From: Brachybacterium subflavum | GTDB taxonomy: Bacteria; Actinomycetota; Actinomycetes; Actinomycetales; Dermabacteraceae | Assembly (NCBI RefSeq): GCF_009299795.1 | Contig: NZ_VIGP01000002.1 | Span: forward strand, 1-64,000 | Direction of reading: 5' to 3' | Length of the DNA: 64,000 nt | In this document: positions 34,454-42,559 of the stretch, in pieces | Numbering within the stretch: position 1 is the stretch's first letter | Layout: each line of letters starts with the position of its first letter | Notes under the pieces: model-generated | Told to the model about the DNA's origin: nothing | Database searches by the model: none | Seen by the model: only the letters and a program-made list of their open reading frames with translations | Translations under genes and position numbers: made by a program

Positions 34454-36157
34454 TCACTTGTCCTCGGCGGACTCCTCGGACTTCTTGGCTGCCGCGGACG
34501 TGGCCGACGTCGCCTTGGAGGCGGCGGGCTTCTTGGCGGCCGTCGACTTCGACGCGGTGGTCTTGGTCGAGGCGGACTTCGACGCGGTCGTCTTGGAGGC
34601 GGCCGTCTTCGAGGTCGTGGACTTCGCGGCGGTCGTCTTCTTGGCGGCGGTCGAGGTGGTCGACTTCGCGGCGGTGCTCTTCTTGGCCGGAGCCTTCTTC
34701 GCCGGGGTCTTCTCCTCGCCCTCGGCGTCCTCCGCCGCGGCGGAGGACTTCGAGGCGGTCGCCTTGGTGGCCGGAGCCTTCTTGGCCGGCGCCTTCTTCG
34801 CGGGGGCCTTCTTGGCCGGCGCCTTCTTCGCGGGAGCCTTCTCGGCCTCCTCGCCCTCGGCGTCGGCATCCGCCTCGACGGCGTCGGCCTTGGTCAGACC
34901 CAGGTCGAGCACGTCGCCGGCGGTGTTCTTCACCGTGATGTCGGCGAGGGCCACGTCGAGGGCCTTGGAGCGCTGGGCCTCGGCGAAGACCTGCTCGAGC
35001 TGGCCGGACTGGGCCAGCATCGAGATGAGCTGGTTGGGGTCGATGCCGTACTGGGCGCCGAGCTGGCTCAGGTAGGACATGAGGTCCTCCTGCTCCACCT
35101 GGACCTCGCGGGTCTCGTTGAGCGCGTCGAGCACGAACTGCGCACGGATGCCGGAGATCGTGTCCTCGCGGATCTCCTCGGCGTGCGGGTCGCCGGGCTC
35201 CTTGCCCTCGTTCTCGAGGTGCTGGGCGATCTCGTCCTCGACGAGCTGATCCGGCACAGGCAGGTCGAGGTCCGCGACGAGCTTGTCGAGGAAGGCGTTG
35301 CGGGCCAGGGCCACACGGTTGCCCTCGGCGTCCTTCGCGGCCTGCTCCTTGAGGTCGGCCTTGAGCTCGTCGATGGTGTCGAACTCGGAGGCCATCTCGG
35401 CGAACTCGTCGTCGGCCTCGGGCAGCTCGCGCACCTTCACGCTCTGGGCGGTGACGGTGATGTCCGCGTCCTCGCCGGCGCGGTCGCCGCCGGCGAGCTT
35501 CGAGGTGAAGGTCGTGGTCTCGCCGCCCGACAGGCCGATGAGCGCCTCGTCCAGGCCGTCGAGCATGTTGCCCTCGCCGATGTGGTACGACACGCCCTCG
35601 ACGGACTCGACCTCCTCGTCACCGACCTTCGCGGTCATGTCGAGGGAGACGAAGTCGCCGTCCTGCGCGGGACGGTCGACGCCCACGAGGGTGCCGAAGC
35701 GCTCGCGCAGAGCGTCCAGGCGCACCTGGACGGCGTCGTCGTCGACCGTGGGCTCCTCGATCTCGACGACCACGTCGGAGAGCTCGGGGAGGGTGAACTC
35801 GGGGCGCACGTCCTGCGCGACCGTGAAGTTCAGGTCACCGGCGTCGGTGCCGTCCAGGCCCGGGATCTCGGTGACCTCGACCTCGGGACGCCCCAGCGGG
35901 CGGATCTCCGACTCGGTCGCGGCCTTCTGGTAGAACTCCGGGAGGGCGTCGTTGACGGCCTCCTGCATGATCGCCGGGCGACCGAAGCGCTGCTCCACCA
36001 GGCGCGTGGGGACCTTGCCCTTGCGGAAGCCCGGGATCTGCACCTGCTCGGCGATCTTCTTCGTTGCCGCCTCGACGGCCGGCTTCAGCTCGTCGAACGG
36101 CACAGCGACGGTGAGCTTCACCCGGGTCGGGCTGAGCTTCTCGACTTCGGTCTTCAC
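34454..36157 (-). CDS. tig: Trigger factor with histone-H1-like Lys/Ala C-terminal tail
   Basis: A ribosome-associated chaperone of 567 residues; typical length is 430-480. The ribosome-binding domain has the signature GFRKGKVP (about 44-51). The FKBP-type PPIase domain (about 160-245) and the helical C-terminal chaperone domain run to about 430. From about 438 to 567 the protein is a low-complexity tail of repeated APAKK and KSTAAK/TTASK units with about one Lys in four, ending SEESAEDK. Such tails resemble eukaryotic histone H1 and actinobacterial HupB/HU tails and bind nucleic acid or ribosomal RNA. The GTG start at 36157 follows CAGGGAG. The gene lies 90 bp downstream of tRNA-Pro on the same strand. 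Confidence 0.95.
   Translation of the reverse strand: MKTEVEKLSPTRVKLTVAVPFDELKPAVEAATKKIAEQVQIPGFRKGKVPTRLVEQRFGRPAIMQEAVNDALPEFYQKAATESEIRPLGRPEVEVTEIPGLDGTDAGDLNFTVAQDVRPEFTLPELSDVVVEIEEPTVDDDAVQVRLDALRERFGTLVGVDRPAQDGDFVSLDMTAKVGDEEVESVEGVSYHIGEGNMLDGLDEALIGLSGGETTTFTSKLAGGDRAGEDADITVTAQSVKVRELPEADDEFAEMASEFDTIDELKADLKEQAAKDAEGNRVALARNAFLDKLVADLDLPVPDQLVEDEIAQHLENEGKEPGDPHAEEIREDTISGIRAQFVLDALNETREVQVEQEDLMSYLSQLGAQYGIDPNQLISMLAQSGQLEQVFAEAQRSKALDVALADITVKNTAGDVLDLGLTKADAVEADADAEGEEAEKAPAKKAPAKKAPAKKAPAKKAPATKATASKSSAAAEDAEGEEKTPAKKAPAKKSTAAKSTTSTAAKKTTAAKSTTSKTAASKTTASKSASTKTTASKSTAAKKPAASKATSATSAAAKKSEESAEDK
34457..34845 (-). repeat. Tandem Lys/Ala codon repeats encoding the trigger-factor tail
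   Basis: Repeats of 15-bp units encoding APAKK (KAPAK), then looser 15-18-bp units encoding K-S/T-A/T-A-K. They cover about 390 bp and read as a basic, disordered tail. The GC content is slightly lower than in neighbouring genes because of the AAG and ACC/AGC codons. Confidence 0.8.
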
Positions 36158-36246
36158 GTGCAGGTCTCCCTGAGGTCTATCGGTGTTCTGGACTTGTCCG
36201 GTGGCGCCGCCCCGGCGACTCGGCACGGTGGCGACCCAGCCGCGGG

Positions 36247-36320
36247 TCGGGGTGACAGGATTTGAACCTGCGGCATCCCGCCCCCAAAGCGGGTGCTCTA
36301 CCAAGCTGAGCTACACCCCG
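36247..36320 (-). tRNA. tRNA-Pro (anticodon UGG)
   Basis: A 74-nt tRNA on the minus strand. The 5' arm CGGGGTG pairs with CACCCCG, discriminator A; CCA is not encoded. D-arm is TAGCTCAGCTTGGTAGAGC. The loop CTTTGGG carries anticodon TGG and the T-loop is GGTTCAAATCC. Upstream of tig on the same strand. Confidence 0.97.
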
Positions 36321-36561
36321 GAGGGCAACCCACCAGATCCTACCCGGTCGCCCCTGCACGCTCCCGGCCGCGTCCGGCACCTGTGATGGGAGACATGCCA
36401 TCGGGGACCGGGCCGAGGTGCGCCCGAGCCCGCACCTCTGGTCTAATAGGGGCGGCCGCACACGATGCAGCGCACGTCCGACGAGCCTCTGGGCTCCCGA
36501 GGATCCGATGTTCGACAGCACCCGAAAAGGGTGCCGGGGAACAGCATCTGCGCTGGTCACG

Positions 36562-36635
36562 CGGGCGTAGCTTAATGGTAAAGCCTCAGTCTTCCAAACT
36601 GATGACGCGGGTTCGATTCCCGTCGCCCGCTCCAG
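36562..36635 (+). tRNA. tRNA-Gly (anticodon UCC)
   Basis: A 74-nt tRNA including encoded CCA. Acceptor GCGGGCG pairs with CGCCCGC, discriminator T. The loop CTTCCAA carries anticodon TCC; the T-loop is GGTTCGATTCC. A TAATAG-type -10 candidate lies near 36445, and a hairpin GCACCC-GAAAA-GGGTGC (36518-36534) lies in the leader. Strong terminator follows. Confidence 0.97.
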
Positions 36636-36660
36636 AGGCCCCGCCTCCGCTGCGGGACGC

Positions 36661-36696
36661 CGAAGAGCCCCGGACCGTTCGGTCCGGGGCTCTTCG
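36661..36696 (+). terminator. Terminator after tRNA-Gly
   Basis: CGAAGAGCCCCGGACC and GGTCCGGGGCTCTTCG form a perfect 16-bp stem with loop GTTC, 25 bp past the tRNA. Symmetric, so it may also act on the encapsulin transcript from the other side. Confidence 0.85.
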
Positions 36697-36819
36697 CATG
36701 TCGTCGCCTCGACGATCATCGGCTCGCTGCGGCCGTCGGCGCTCGCGAGGCCGTCGGGAGGATCCCGTGCCGGAATCACCAGGTTTTCGGCACGGAATCG
36801 TCCCGAATGTCGCTGCCGG

Positions 36820-37623
36820 TCACTCCGCCGCGAGCAGCGGGACCGCGGCTTCCGGCGTGTACGAGAGGAACGTGATCGACTCCTGGAAGTAGAGCGTCAC
36901 GGTGTCCGCATCGTGCGAGTCGTAGCCGATGGAGACGTCCTGGCCGATGGTCAGCTCGAAGTCTCCGCCGCGGCGCGAGAGCAGCACGCCGCCCTCGATC
37001 GCGGGGGCCCACACGATCGGCCCGTCGAGCACGCGCCGGAGGTGCTCGATGATCGGGTATCCGTGATTGGTGGTCTCGTTGACCTCGCGGTAGGCGTCCG
37101 CGCTGAGGGCGAGAGCGTACGGGCCGTCGATCGATTCCAGGCGCAGCGCCGTCATCGCCTGCGAGACGGCGTCGGGATAGTCCCGCACGTCCTCGGGCAG
37201 CGTCCGGGCGAGGGACCGAGCGCCGGGCGTGATCCCCGTGACGCGCGCGGCCTCCAGACCGTTGAACACGGCGTGGTCCTCGGCGAGCGCGATCGTGCGG
37301 GCGGCGTCGACCACGGGATCCCAGTCGGGATCCTGGGCGCCGCGGTCGACGTCGTCGATCGCCTCCCGGCTGATGGTGAAGGGGACCGTGAGCTCGGTGA
37401 GCGGCTGGGACTCGCGCAGGCTGCCGCGCACGCCCTCGAGGCCGAGGTCGACGCGGCGGCGATGGCCGGTGGTGACCGAGGCCAGGTCGAGGCCGTGGGG
37501 GCCGCTCACGTCGACCAGGCGCCGCCCGGCGACATTGCGGCGGAACGAGCGCTTCGCCTCGTCCTCGATGTCCTCCCATGCCGCGGTGGAGATCGGCGCG
37601 AGCTCGCGATGCAGGTTGTTCAT
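36820..37623 (-). CDS. Encapsulin nanocompartment shell protein (family 1)
   Basis: A 267-residue HK97-fold shell protein. The N-terminus MNNLHRELAPISTAAWEDI is the hallmark of family 1 encapsulins. Conserved pieces include ARRxL-type GRRLVDVSGPHGL, GVRGSLRESQPLTEL, and the C-terminal VTLYFQESITFLSYTPEA. Such proteins form 60-subunit shells of about 24 nm with pores at the symmetry axes. The start overlaps the stop of the DyP peroxidase (ATGA), so the cargo is translated just before the shell. The shell likely encloses the peroxidase as a response to oxidative stress. Family assignment is confident. Confidence 0.96.
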   Translation of the reverse strand: MNNLHRELAPISTAAWEDIEDEAKRSFRRNVAGRRLVDVSGPHGLDLASVTTGHRRRVDLGLEGVRGSLRESQPLTELTVPFTISREAIDDVDRGAQDPDWDPVVDAARTIALAEDHAVFNGLEAARVTGITPGARSLARTLPEDVRDYPDAVSQAMTALRLESIDGPYALALSADAYREVNETTNHGYPIIEHLRRVLDGPIVWAPAIEGGVLLSRRGGDFELTIGQDVSIGYDSHDADTVTLYFQESITFLSYTPEAAVPLLAAE

Positions 37624-38852
37624 GGCGTCTCCTTCGTCCCGGTGGTGCCGGGGTTGTGCGGGGCGGAATCGTGCGGGGCGGGAACTCGCAGGTCTGGATC
37701 GTGCCGGGCAGGATCGTCGGGGCCCGGATCATTCGGGGCGGCGGGCGCGAGCGAACCGATGCGCAGGGACCCCTCGGCGGGGTCCAACGGGGACGGGTCC
37801 GACAAGGCCGGGTCCGACGGGGCCGGGTCCGACGGGGACGGGTCCGACGGGCCGGTATCGGGGGCGCCGGCAGCGGGCGTGGCGTCATCGTCGTCCCCCT
37901 CCCCCGGCGCCGACGGGATGTCGTCGAGGAAGTCGAGGGTGGGGACGAAGAAGTGGGTGCCGGTGAGCGCGCTCGAGAAGTCCAGGAGCCGGTCGTGGTT
38001 CGTGCCCTCGGGGTCGCCCAGGAACATGTTGCGCAGCATCTGTTCGGTGACGTCGAGATCGCGCGAGTAGCCGATGCAATACGTACCGAACTCGTCGGCC
38101 GCGGCGCTGCCGAAGGGCATGTTGTCGCGCACGATCTTCAGCTGCGTGCCGTCGACATCCTCGATGACGGTGAGAGCGGTGTGGGAGTCGGCGGGCTTGG
38201 TGTCGTCGTCCATCTCGACGTTGTCCCACTTGTGGCGGCCGATGGCATCGGCCTGGTGCTCGACGGTGAGCTGCTCCCAGCCCTCCATGTCGTGCACGTA
38301 CTTCTGGACGGTGACGTAGCTGCCGCCGGCGAAGTCGGGATCGGCCTCCTCGTCCAGGAGCACGAATCCCTGCGCCTCGCGGCCCTCGGGGTTCTCGGTG
38401 CCGTCGACGAAGCCGATGACGTCGCGGGAGTCGAAGTAGCGGAACCCGTGGACCTCGTCCTGCACGGTCGTGTGCGGCCGCAGCCGGCGCATGAGCTGGC
38501 CGGCGAGCTCGAAGCACATGTCCATGCGGTGGGCGCGAATGTGGAAGAGCAGGTCGCCGGGGGTCGACGGGGCGTCGTGGACCGTCCCGGACAGGGCGGG
38601 GAAGGTGTGCAGCCCCTGGGGGACCGGCCCGGAGAACAGGCGGGACCAGGCGCGCGCGCCGATGCCGACGACGCACCCGAGGTCCGCCGCGACGATCCGC
38701 GAGCGCACGGTGCGCAGGGTCCCGGTATAGCCGTCGAGGACCTCGCGCACGCCGTCCTCGCCGCCCTCGTCGATGGTCAGGACCAGGAAGATCGCCGACT
38801 CGGTGAGCGGTCGCAGGATCCGCTGCGGGATCGGTGCGCTCGGATCGTCCAC
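37620..38852 (-). CDS. DyP-type heme peroxidase, encapsulin cargo
   Basis: A 410-residue dye-decolorizing peroxidase. The GxxDG motif GFVDGTENP has the distal Asp150; proximal His224 is in PADSHTAL and distal Arg242 in IVRDNMPFG. After the domain (to about 312) comes a linker with repeated SDPxP units (about 331-358) and the encapsulation motif GSLRIGSL at 361-368 (37749-37772). In most cargo this motif ends the protein; here 42 more residues follow (Pro/Asp/His-rich). GTG 38852 is the start, preceded by CAGGGGGACG; a longer frame would add a Ser/Pro leader. It oxidises substrates with H2O2 inside the shell encoded downstream. Confidence 0.95.
   Translation of the reverse strand: MDDPSAPIPQRILRPLTESAIFLVLTIDEGGEDGVREVLDGYTGTLRTVRSRIVAADLGCVVGIGARAWSRLFSGPVPQGLHTFPALSGTVHDAPSTPGDLLFHIRAHRMDMCFELAGQLMRRLRPHTTVQDEVHGFRYFDSRDVIGFVDGTENPEGREAQGFVLLDEEADPDFAGGSYVTVQKYVHDMEGWEQLTVEHQADAIGRHKWDNVEMDDDTKPADSHTALTVIEDVDGTQLKIVRDNMPFGSAAADEFGTYCIGYSRDLDVTEQMLRNMFLGDPEGTNHDRLLDFSSALTGTHFFVPTLDFLDDIPSAPGEGDDDDATPAAGAPDTGPSDPSPSDPAPSDPALSDPSPLDPAEGSLRIGSLAPAAPNDPGPDDPARHDPDLRVPAPHDSAPHNPGTTGTKETP
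37624..37855 (-). repeat. Degenerate 15-bp tandem repeats in the DyP 3' end
   Basis: Units of about 15 bp encoding DPxxS/DPxPD recur on both sides of the targeting motif (37790-37855 as SDPxP; 37624-37745 as a decayed DP/HDS series). They form the linker and the extra C-terminal tail. Slippage in such repeats could add or remove tail length. Confidence 0.6.
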
Positions 38853-39093
38853 GTGCTGCGTCCCCCTGCTCGTCGACTGCGGGTCGGGGCCGGTCCAGCG
38901 GCTCCGCGGGAGCATCCGCGCCCGGGCGACCGCGGGTCCTGCCCCCGGCCGCGGAGCGGTGCTCCCCGTCCTGCTCTCAGGCTAGACCCTCGGGCGGCAG
39001 CCGCATGCAGGTTCGTCCGACGGCTGCCGATGCCCACGCCGCGATGACCGAATCCCGCTGGCGCCGCTGGTGCGCAGGGAGTTCACTGGGGGC

Positions 39094-40752
39094 ATGCACG
39101 AGATGACGGACGACGAGCGCTTCGCCGCGATCCGGGCGCGCGATGCCCGCTTCGACGGCACGTTCTTCACCTGCGTCCGCTCGACGGGGATCTTCTGCCG
39201 CCCCTCCTGTCCGGCGCGCACCCCGGCGCGCGCGAACGTCGAGTTCGCGCCGTCTGCCGCGGCGGCCGTCGAGGCCGGCTTCCGCGCCTGCAAGCGCTGC
39301 GGGCCGTCGGCCCCGCCCGGTTCCCCGGACGAGGACCCCGCCGGCGATCTCGCGCGCCGCGCACTGCGGCTCATCGACGGCGGTGCCCTCGACGACGGCT
39401 CGGTGCCGCGGCTCGCCGCCCGTCTCGCGGTCTCCGAGCGCACGCTGCACCGGACGCTCATCGCGCGCACCGGCGCGAGCGCCCTCGCCCACGCGCGCAT
39501 GCGCCGTGCCCGGCGCGCCCACGACCTCGTCGTCCAGACAGACCTGCCGCTCGGGCGGGTCGCCTTCGCGGCGGGATTCGGCAGCGAGCGGCAGCTGCAC
39601 GACACCTTCACGCGGGTGTTCGGGCACGCGCCCTCCGTGGTCCGCGAGCGCGCCGGGGCGAAGGGACGCCCGGCCCTCCCGGCCGTCGCCGGCGCCCACG
39701 GGCCCGACCGCGACGCGGCCGCTGTCGACGACGACGCCGCGCATCTGCGGGCCCGCCTCGCCGTCCGCCTCCCCTTCGACGGCGACGGGCTCGCGCGCTG
39801 GTTCGCCGCGCGCGCCGTCGCGGGCGTCGACGAGATCGTCCGGGGGGACGACGGGCCGGACGCCGTATCGCATCACGCAGATCGTGCCCCCGCTCCCGAG
39901 GACGGCGCCGCGGGCACCGCGGGCATCGGGAACGCCTCCGGCGCCCTCTGGCGACGGGCCGTGCGCCTCCCCCACGGCCCCGGCGTGCTCGAGGTCGCGC
40001 TGCCCGCGCTCACCGGGCGCGGCACGGCGCAGCTGCCGGCCACGATGCATCTGGCCGACGTGCGCGACTACGGCGCGGCCGTCGGCCTCGCGCGCCGCAT
40101 GCTCGATCTGGACGCGGACCCCGTCGGCATCGACGCGTCGCTCGCCCGTGCGCTGCCCGTGCTCGCCCCGCTCGTCGCTGCGCGGCCCGGGGTGCGTCTG
40201 CCCGGACTGCCCTCGCTCGCGGAGGCGCTGATGTGGGCGATCGTCGGCCAGCAGATCACGGCCGCCCAGGCGCGCGACCAGATCGCGCGGGCCACCGATC
40301 TCGCGGGCGAGGCTCTGCCCTCCGCCCTGCACGTGGGCGGCGTGCACCGCGTGGGCCCGGTGCCCGAGGACGCCGCCGCCCGGGCCGAGGAGTGGTACCG
40401 CGGCCCCGGCGCCCGCCGCCGCGCGCTCGTCGGGGCGCTCACCGCGACGCCCGACGCCGACGCCCTCGACCCCGCCGCGCTGCACGCTGCCGTCCTCGCC
40501 CTGCCCGGCGTCGGTCCCTGGACGGCCGGGTACGCGCTGCTGCGCGGCACCCGCGGGAGCGACCTCGCTCCCCCGCGGGACGTCGCCCTGCTCGCCGCCG
40601 CCCGCGACCTCGGCATCGCCGACGACCTCGACGACCTCCCCGTGTCCCTCGCACCCGCCGCCCCCTGGCGCTCGTACGCGAGCCTGCACCTGTGGCACCA
40701 CGCCGCCTCCCTGCCGCCCGCCCACCGCACCCGAAGGACACGCACCTCATGA
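39094..40752 (+). CDS. Ada-type regulator fused to AlkA 3-methyladenine DNA glycosylase
   Basis: A 552-residue fusion. The N-terminal Ada zinc domain (about 1-75) has Cys ligands in CVRSTGIFCRPSCPAR and RACKRCGP. An AraC-type HTH (about 85-170) has LPLGRVAFAAGFGSERQLHDTF. The AlkA N-terminal domain and HhH-GPD glycosylase (about 195-540) follow, with the hairpin LPGVGPWTAGYALLRG and catalytic Asp in PPRDVALL. It senses methyl damage (as Ada does) and removes alkylated purines. The start is ATG 39094 or 39103. It ends in ATGA overlap with ogt, so repair genes are co-expressed. Confidence 0.93.
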   Translation: MHEMTDDERFAAIRARDARFDGTFFTCVRSTGIFCRPSCPARTPARANVEFAPSAAAAVEAGFRACKRCGPSAPPGSPDEDPAGDLARRALRLIDGGALDDGSVPRLAARLAVSERTLHRTLIARTGASALAHARMRRARRAHDLVVQTDLPLGRVAFAAGFGSERQLHDTFTRVFGHAPSVVRERAGAKGRPALPAVAGAHGPDRDAAAVDDDAAHLRARLAVRLPFDGDGLARWFAARAVAGVDEIVRGDDGPDAVSHHADRAPAPEDGAAGTAGIGNASGALWRRAVRLPHGPGVLEVALPALTGRGTAQLPATMHLADVRDYGAAVGLARRMLDLDADPVGIDASLARALPVLAPLVAARPGVRLPGLPSLAEALMWAIVGQQITAAQARDQIARATDLAGEALPSALHVGGVHRVGPVPEDAAARAEEWYRGPGARRRALVGALTATPDADALDPAALHAAVLALPGVGPWTAGYALLRGTRGSDLAPPRDVALLAAARDLGIADDLDDLPVSLAPAAPWRSYASLHLWHHAASLPPAHRTRRTRTS

Positions 40753-41288
40753 ACAGCACCGCGCAGAACAGCACGACGCAGAACGACTCCTCGCGGCACC
40801 TCGCCGTCGAGACCCCCGTCGGCCGCTATCTCATCGCGGCCCGCCGCACGGCCGACGGCGACGCCGTCACCGGCGTCTGGCGCGAGGCCCAGGCGCACTT
40901 CCCGCGCGCCGAGCGCCTCGGCACCCACGTGACCGGGAAGGATCCGCTGCTCGAGGAGGCCTCCCGCCAGCTGCTCGACTTCCTCGCGGGCACTCGCACC
41001 GTGTTCGACGTGCCGCTGCGCCTCGAGGGCACGGCCTTCCAGTGCAGCGTGTGGGAGCAGCTGCGCCGGATCCCCTTCGGCGACACCACCACGTACGGGT
41101 CGCTCGCCCGGCAGATCGGCTCGCCGCGCGCCGCGCAGGCGGTCGGCGCGGCCGTCGGCGCGAACCCGATCTCGATCCTCGTGCCCTGCCACCGGGTGGT
41201 CGCGGCCGACGGCTCCCTCACCGGCTACGCGGGAGGCATCGGCACGAAGGAGGCTCTGCTGCGCATCGAGGGCGTGCTCGGCGCCTGA
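40749..41288 (+). CDS. ogt: Methylated-DNA--protein-cysteine S-methyltransferase
   Basis: A 179-residue suicide methyltransferase. The active site is VPCHRVV, with the HTH YGSLARQIGSPRAAQAVGAA before it and GYAGG after it. It accepts methyl groups from O6-methylguanine. A short Asn/Thr/Gln-rich leader (about 15 residues) starts the protein. The ATG overlaps the Ada-AlkA stop, making a two-gene alkylation-repair operon. Confidence 0.95.
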   Translation: MNSTAQNSTTQNDSSRHLAVETPVGRYLIAARRTADGDAVTGVWREAQAHFPRAERLGTHVTGKDPLLEEASRQLLDFLAGTRTVFDVPLRLEGTAFQCSVWEQLRRIPFGDTTTYGSLARQIGSPRAAQAVGAAVGANPISILVPCHRVVAADGSLTGYAGGIGTKEALLRIEGVLGA

Positions 41289-41344
41289 GAGCCTCACATC
41301 GCGCCCTGCGCGACGGGCCGGTGCCCGCGTGCGAGCATGTCCCC

Positions 41345-42559
41345 ATGTCCACGCAGATGAGCTCGGCCAGCACCCCAGATTTCGCCTTCCCCGTCGCCGC
41401 CCGCTACGCCGGGATGGCCAGCTCGCCGCTCAAGGACATCTTCTCCCTCGCCGCGCGGCCCGACGTGGTCTCCTTCGCCGGGGGCATCCCCGACCCCTCC
41501 CTGTTCGCCCTCGCGGACATCGCCGAGTGCTACGACTGGGTGCTGCGCGAGCGGGGGACCCGCGCCCTCCAGTACGGGGTGAGCGAGGGCGAGGCGGAGC
41601 TGCGCGAGCAGGCCGCGCGCCGGCTCTCGCGCGAGCTGCCCACCGACGCCTCCCAGATCCGCGTCACCTCGGGGTCGCAGGAGGGGCTGTTCGTCGCCGC
41701 GGAGGCGCTCATCGAGCCGGGAGACGTGGTGCTCGTCGAGTCCCCCACCTACCTCGCCGCGGTGCAGGCCTTCGCGGTGCACGGGGCGCGCATGGTGGGT
41801 GTGGCCACGGACGACGGCGGCGTGCTGCCCGATGCGCTGGACGCCGCGATCCGCGCGCACCACCCGCGCCTGGTCTACCTGATCCCCACCTTCCAGAACC
41901 CCACCGGGCGCTCGATGTCCGCCGAGCGCCGGGCACAGGTCGCGGACGTGCTGCGTCGCCACGACGTCCCGCTCATCGAGGACGACCCCTACGGGGAGCT
42001 CTCCTTCGACGGGGAGCGCTTCGCGCCGATCGCCTCCGAGCCCGGCATGTCCTCGCGCACCCTGCTCATGAAGTCGATGTCGAAGCTCATGAGCCCGGGT
42101 GTGCGCATCGGCTGGATCCGGGCCGAGGGCCCGATCCTGGACACCCTGGCCGTCGCGAAGGCAGCGATCTCCATGCAGTCCTCCGTGGTCGACCAGCTCA
42201 CCGTCGCCCGCTACCTGGAGACCAAGGACCTCGACGCGCACGTCGCGAAGGTCATCGAGGTCTACCGGGAGCGACGGGACGCGATGGCCCGCGCCCTCGC
42301 GGGCCGGCTCCCCGGGGGCGCGCACGTCACGCGGCCGCAGGGCGGCATGTTCCTGTGGGCTGCTCTCGGCGAGGGCTGGGACGCGCAGGACCTGCTGGCC
42401 GACGCGGTCTCCGCAGGCGTCGCCTACCTGCCCGGCTGGTCCTTCTTCGCCGAGGACGCGGACCGCTCGACGATGCGTCTGAGCTTCGTCACCCACTCCC
42501 CCGAGGTGATCGCGGACGGCGTGGGCCGTCTGGGAGAGGTCATCGCCCGCCGCGGCTGA
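41345..42559 (+). CDS. PLP-dependent aminotransferase (class I, MocR/LysN-like)
   Basis: A 404-residue aminotransferase of fold type I. DVVSFAGGIPDPSLF is the N-terminal substrate segment, IPTFQNPTGRSMS the PLP ring region, and SMSKLMSPGVRIGW contains the PLP Lys and phosphate-binding Arg. It resembles 2-aminoadipate transaminase (LysN) and valine-pyruvate/aromatic aminotransferases without the GntR domain of MocR proteins. Likely substrate is an amino acid, not resolved. The 3' end overlaps the convergent permease gene by 20 bp. ATG 41345 is used; upstream frame is not conserved. Confidence 0.92.
   Translation: MSTQMSSASTPDFAFPVAARYAGMASSPLKDIFSLAARPDVVSFAGGIPDPSLFALADIAECYDWVLRERGTRALQYGVSEGEAELREQAARRLSRELPTDASQIRVTSGSQEGLFVAAEALIEPGDVVLVESPTYLAAVQAFAVHGARMVGVATDDGGVLPDALDAAIRAHHPRLVYLIPTFQNPTGRSMSAERRAQVADVLRRHDVPLIEDDPYGELSFDGERFAPIASEPGMSSRTLLMKSMSKLMSPGVRIGWIRAEGPILDTLAVAKAAISMQSSVVDQLTVARYLETKDLDAHVAKVIEVYRERRDAMARALAGRLPGGAHVTRPQGGMFLWAALGEGWDAQDLLADAVSAGVAYLPGWSFFAEDADRSTMRLSFVTHSPEVIADGVGRLGEVIARRG

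Noticed and set aside
37600-37860. Frameshift creating the extra DyP tail
   Set aside because: The ATGA overlap with the encapsulin start is intact and the tail codons follow the same repeat pattern as the linker, so a simple sequencing frameshift is not required; kept as a check only.
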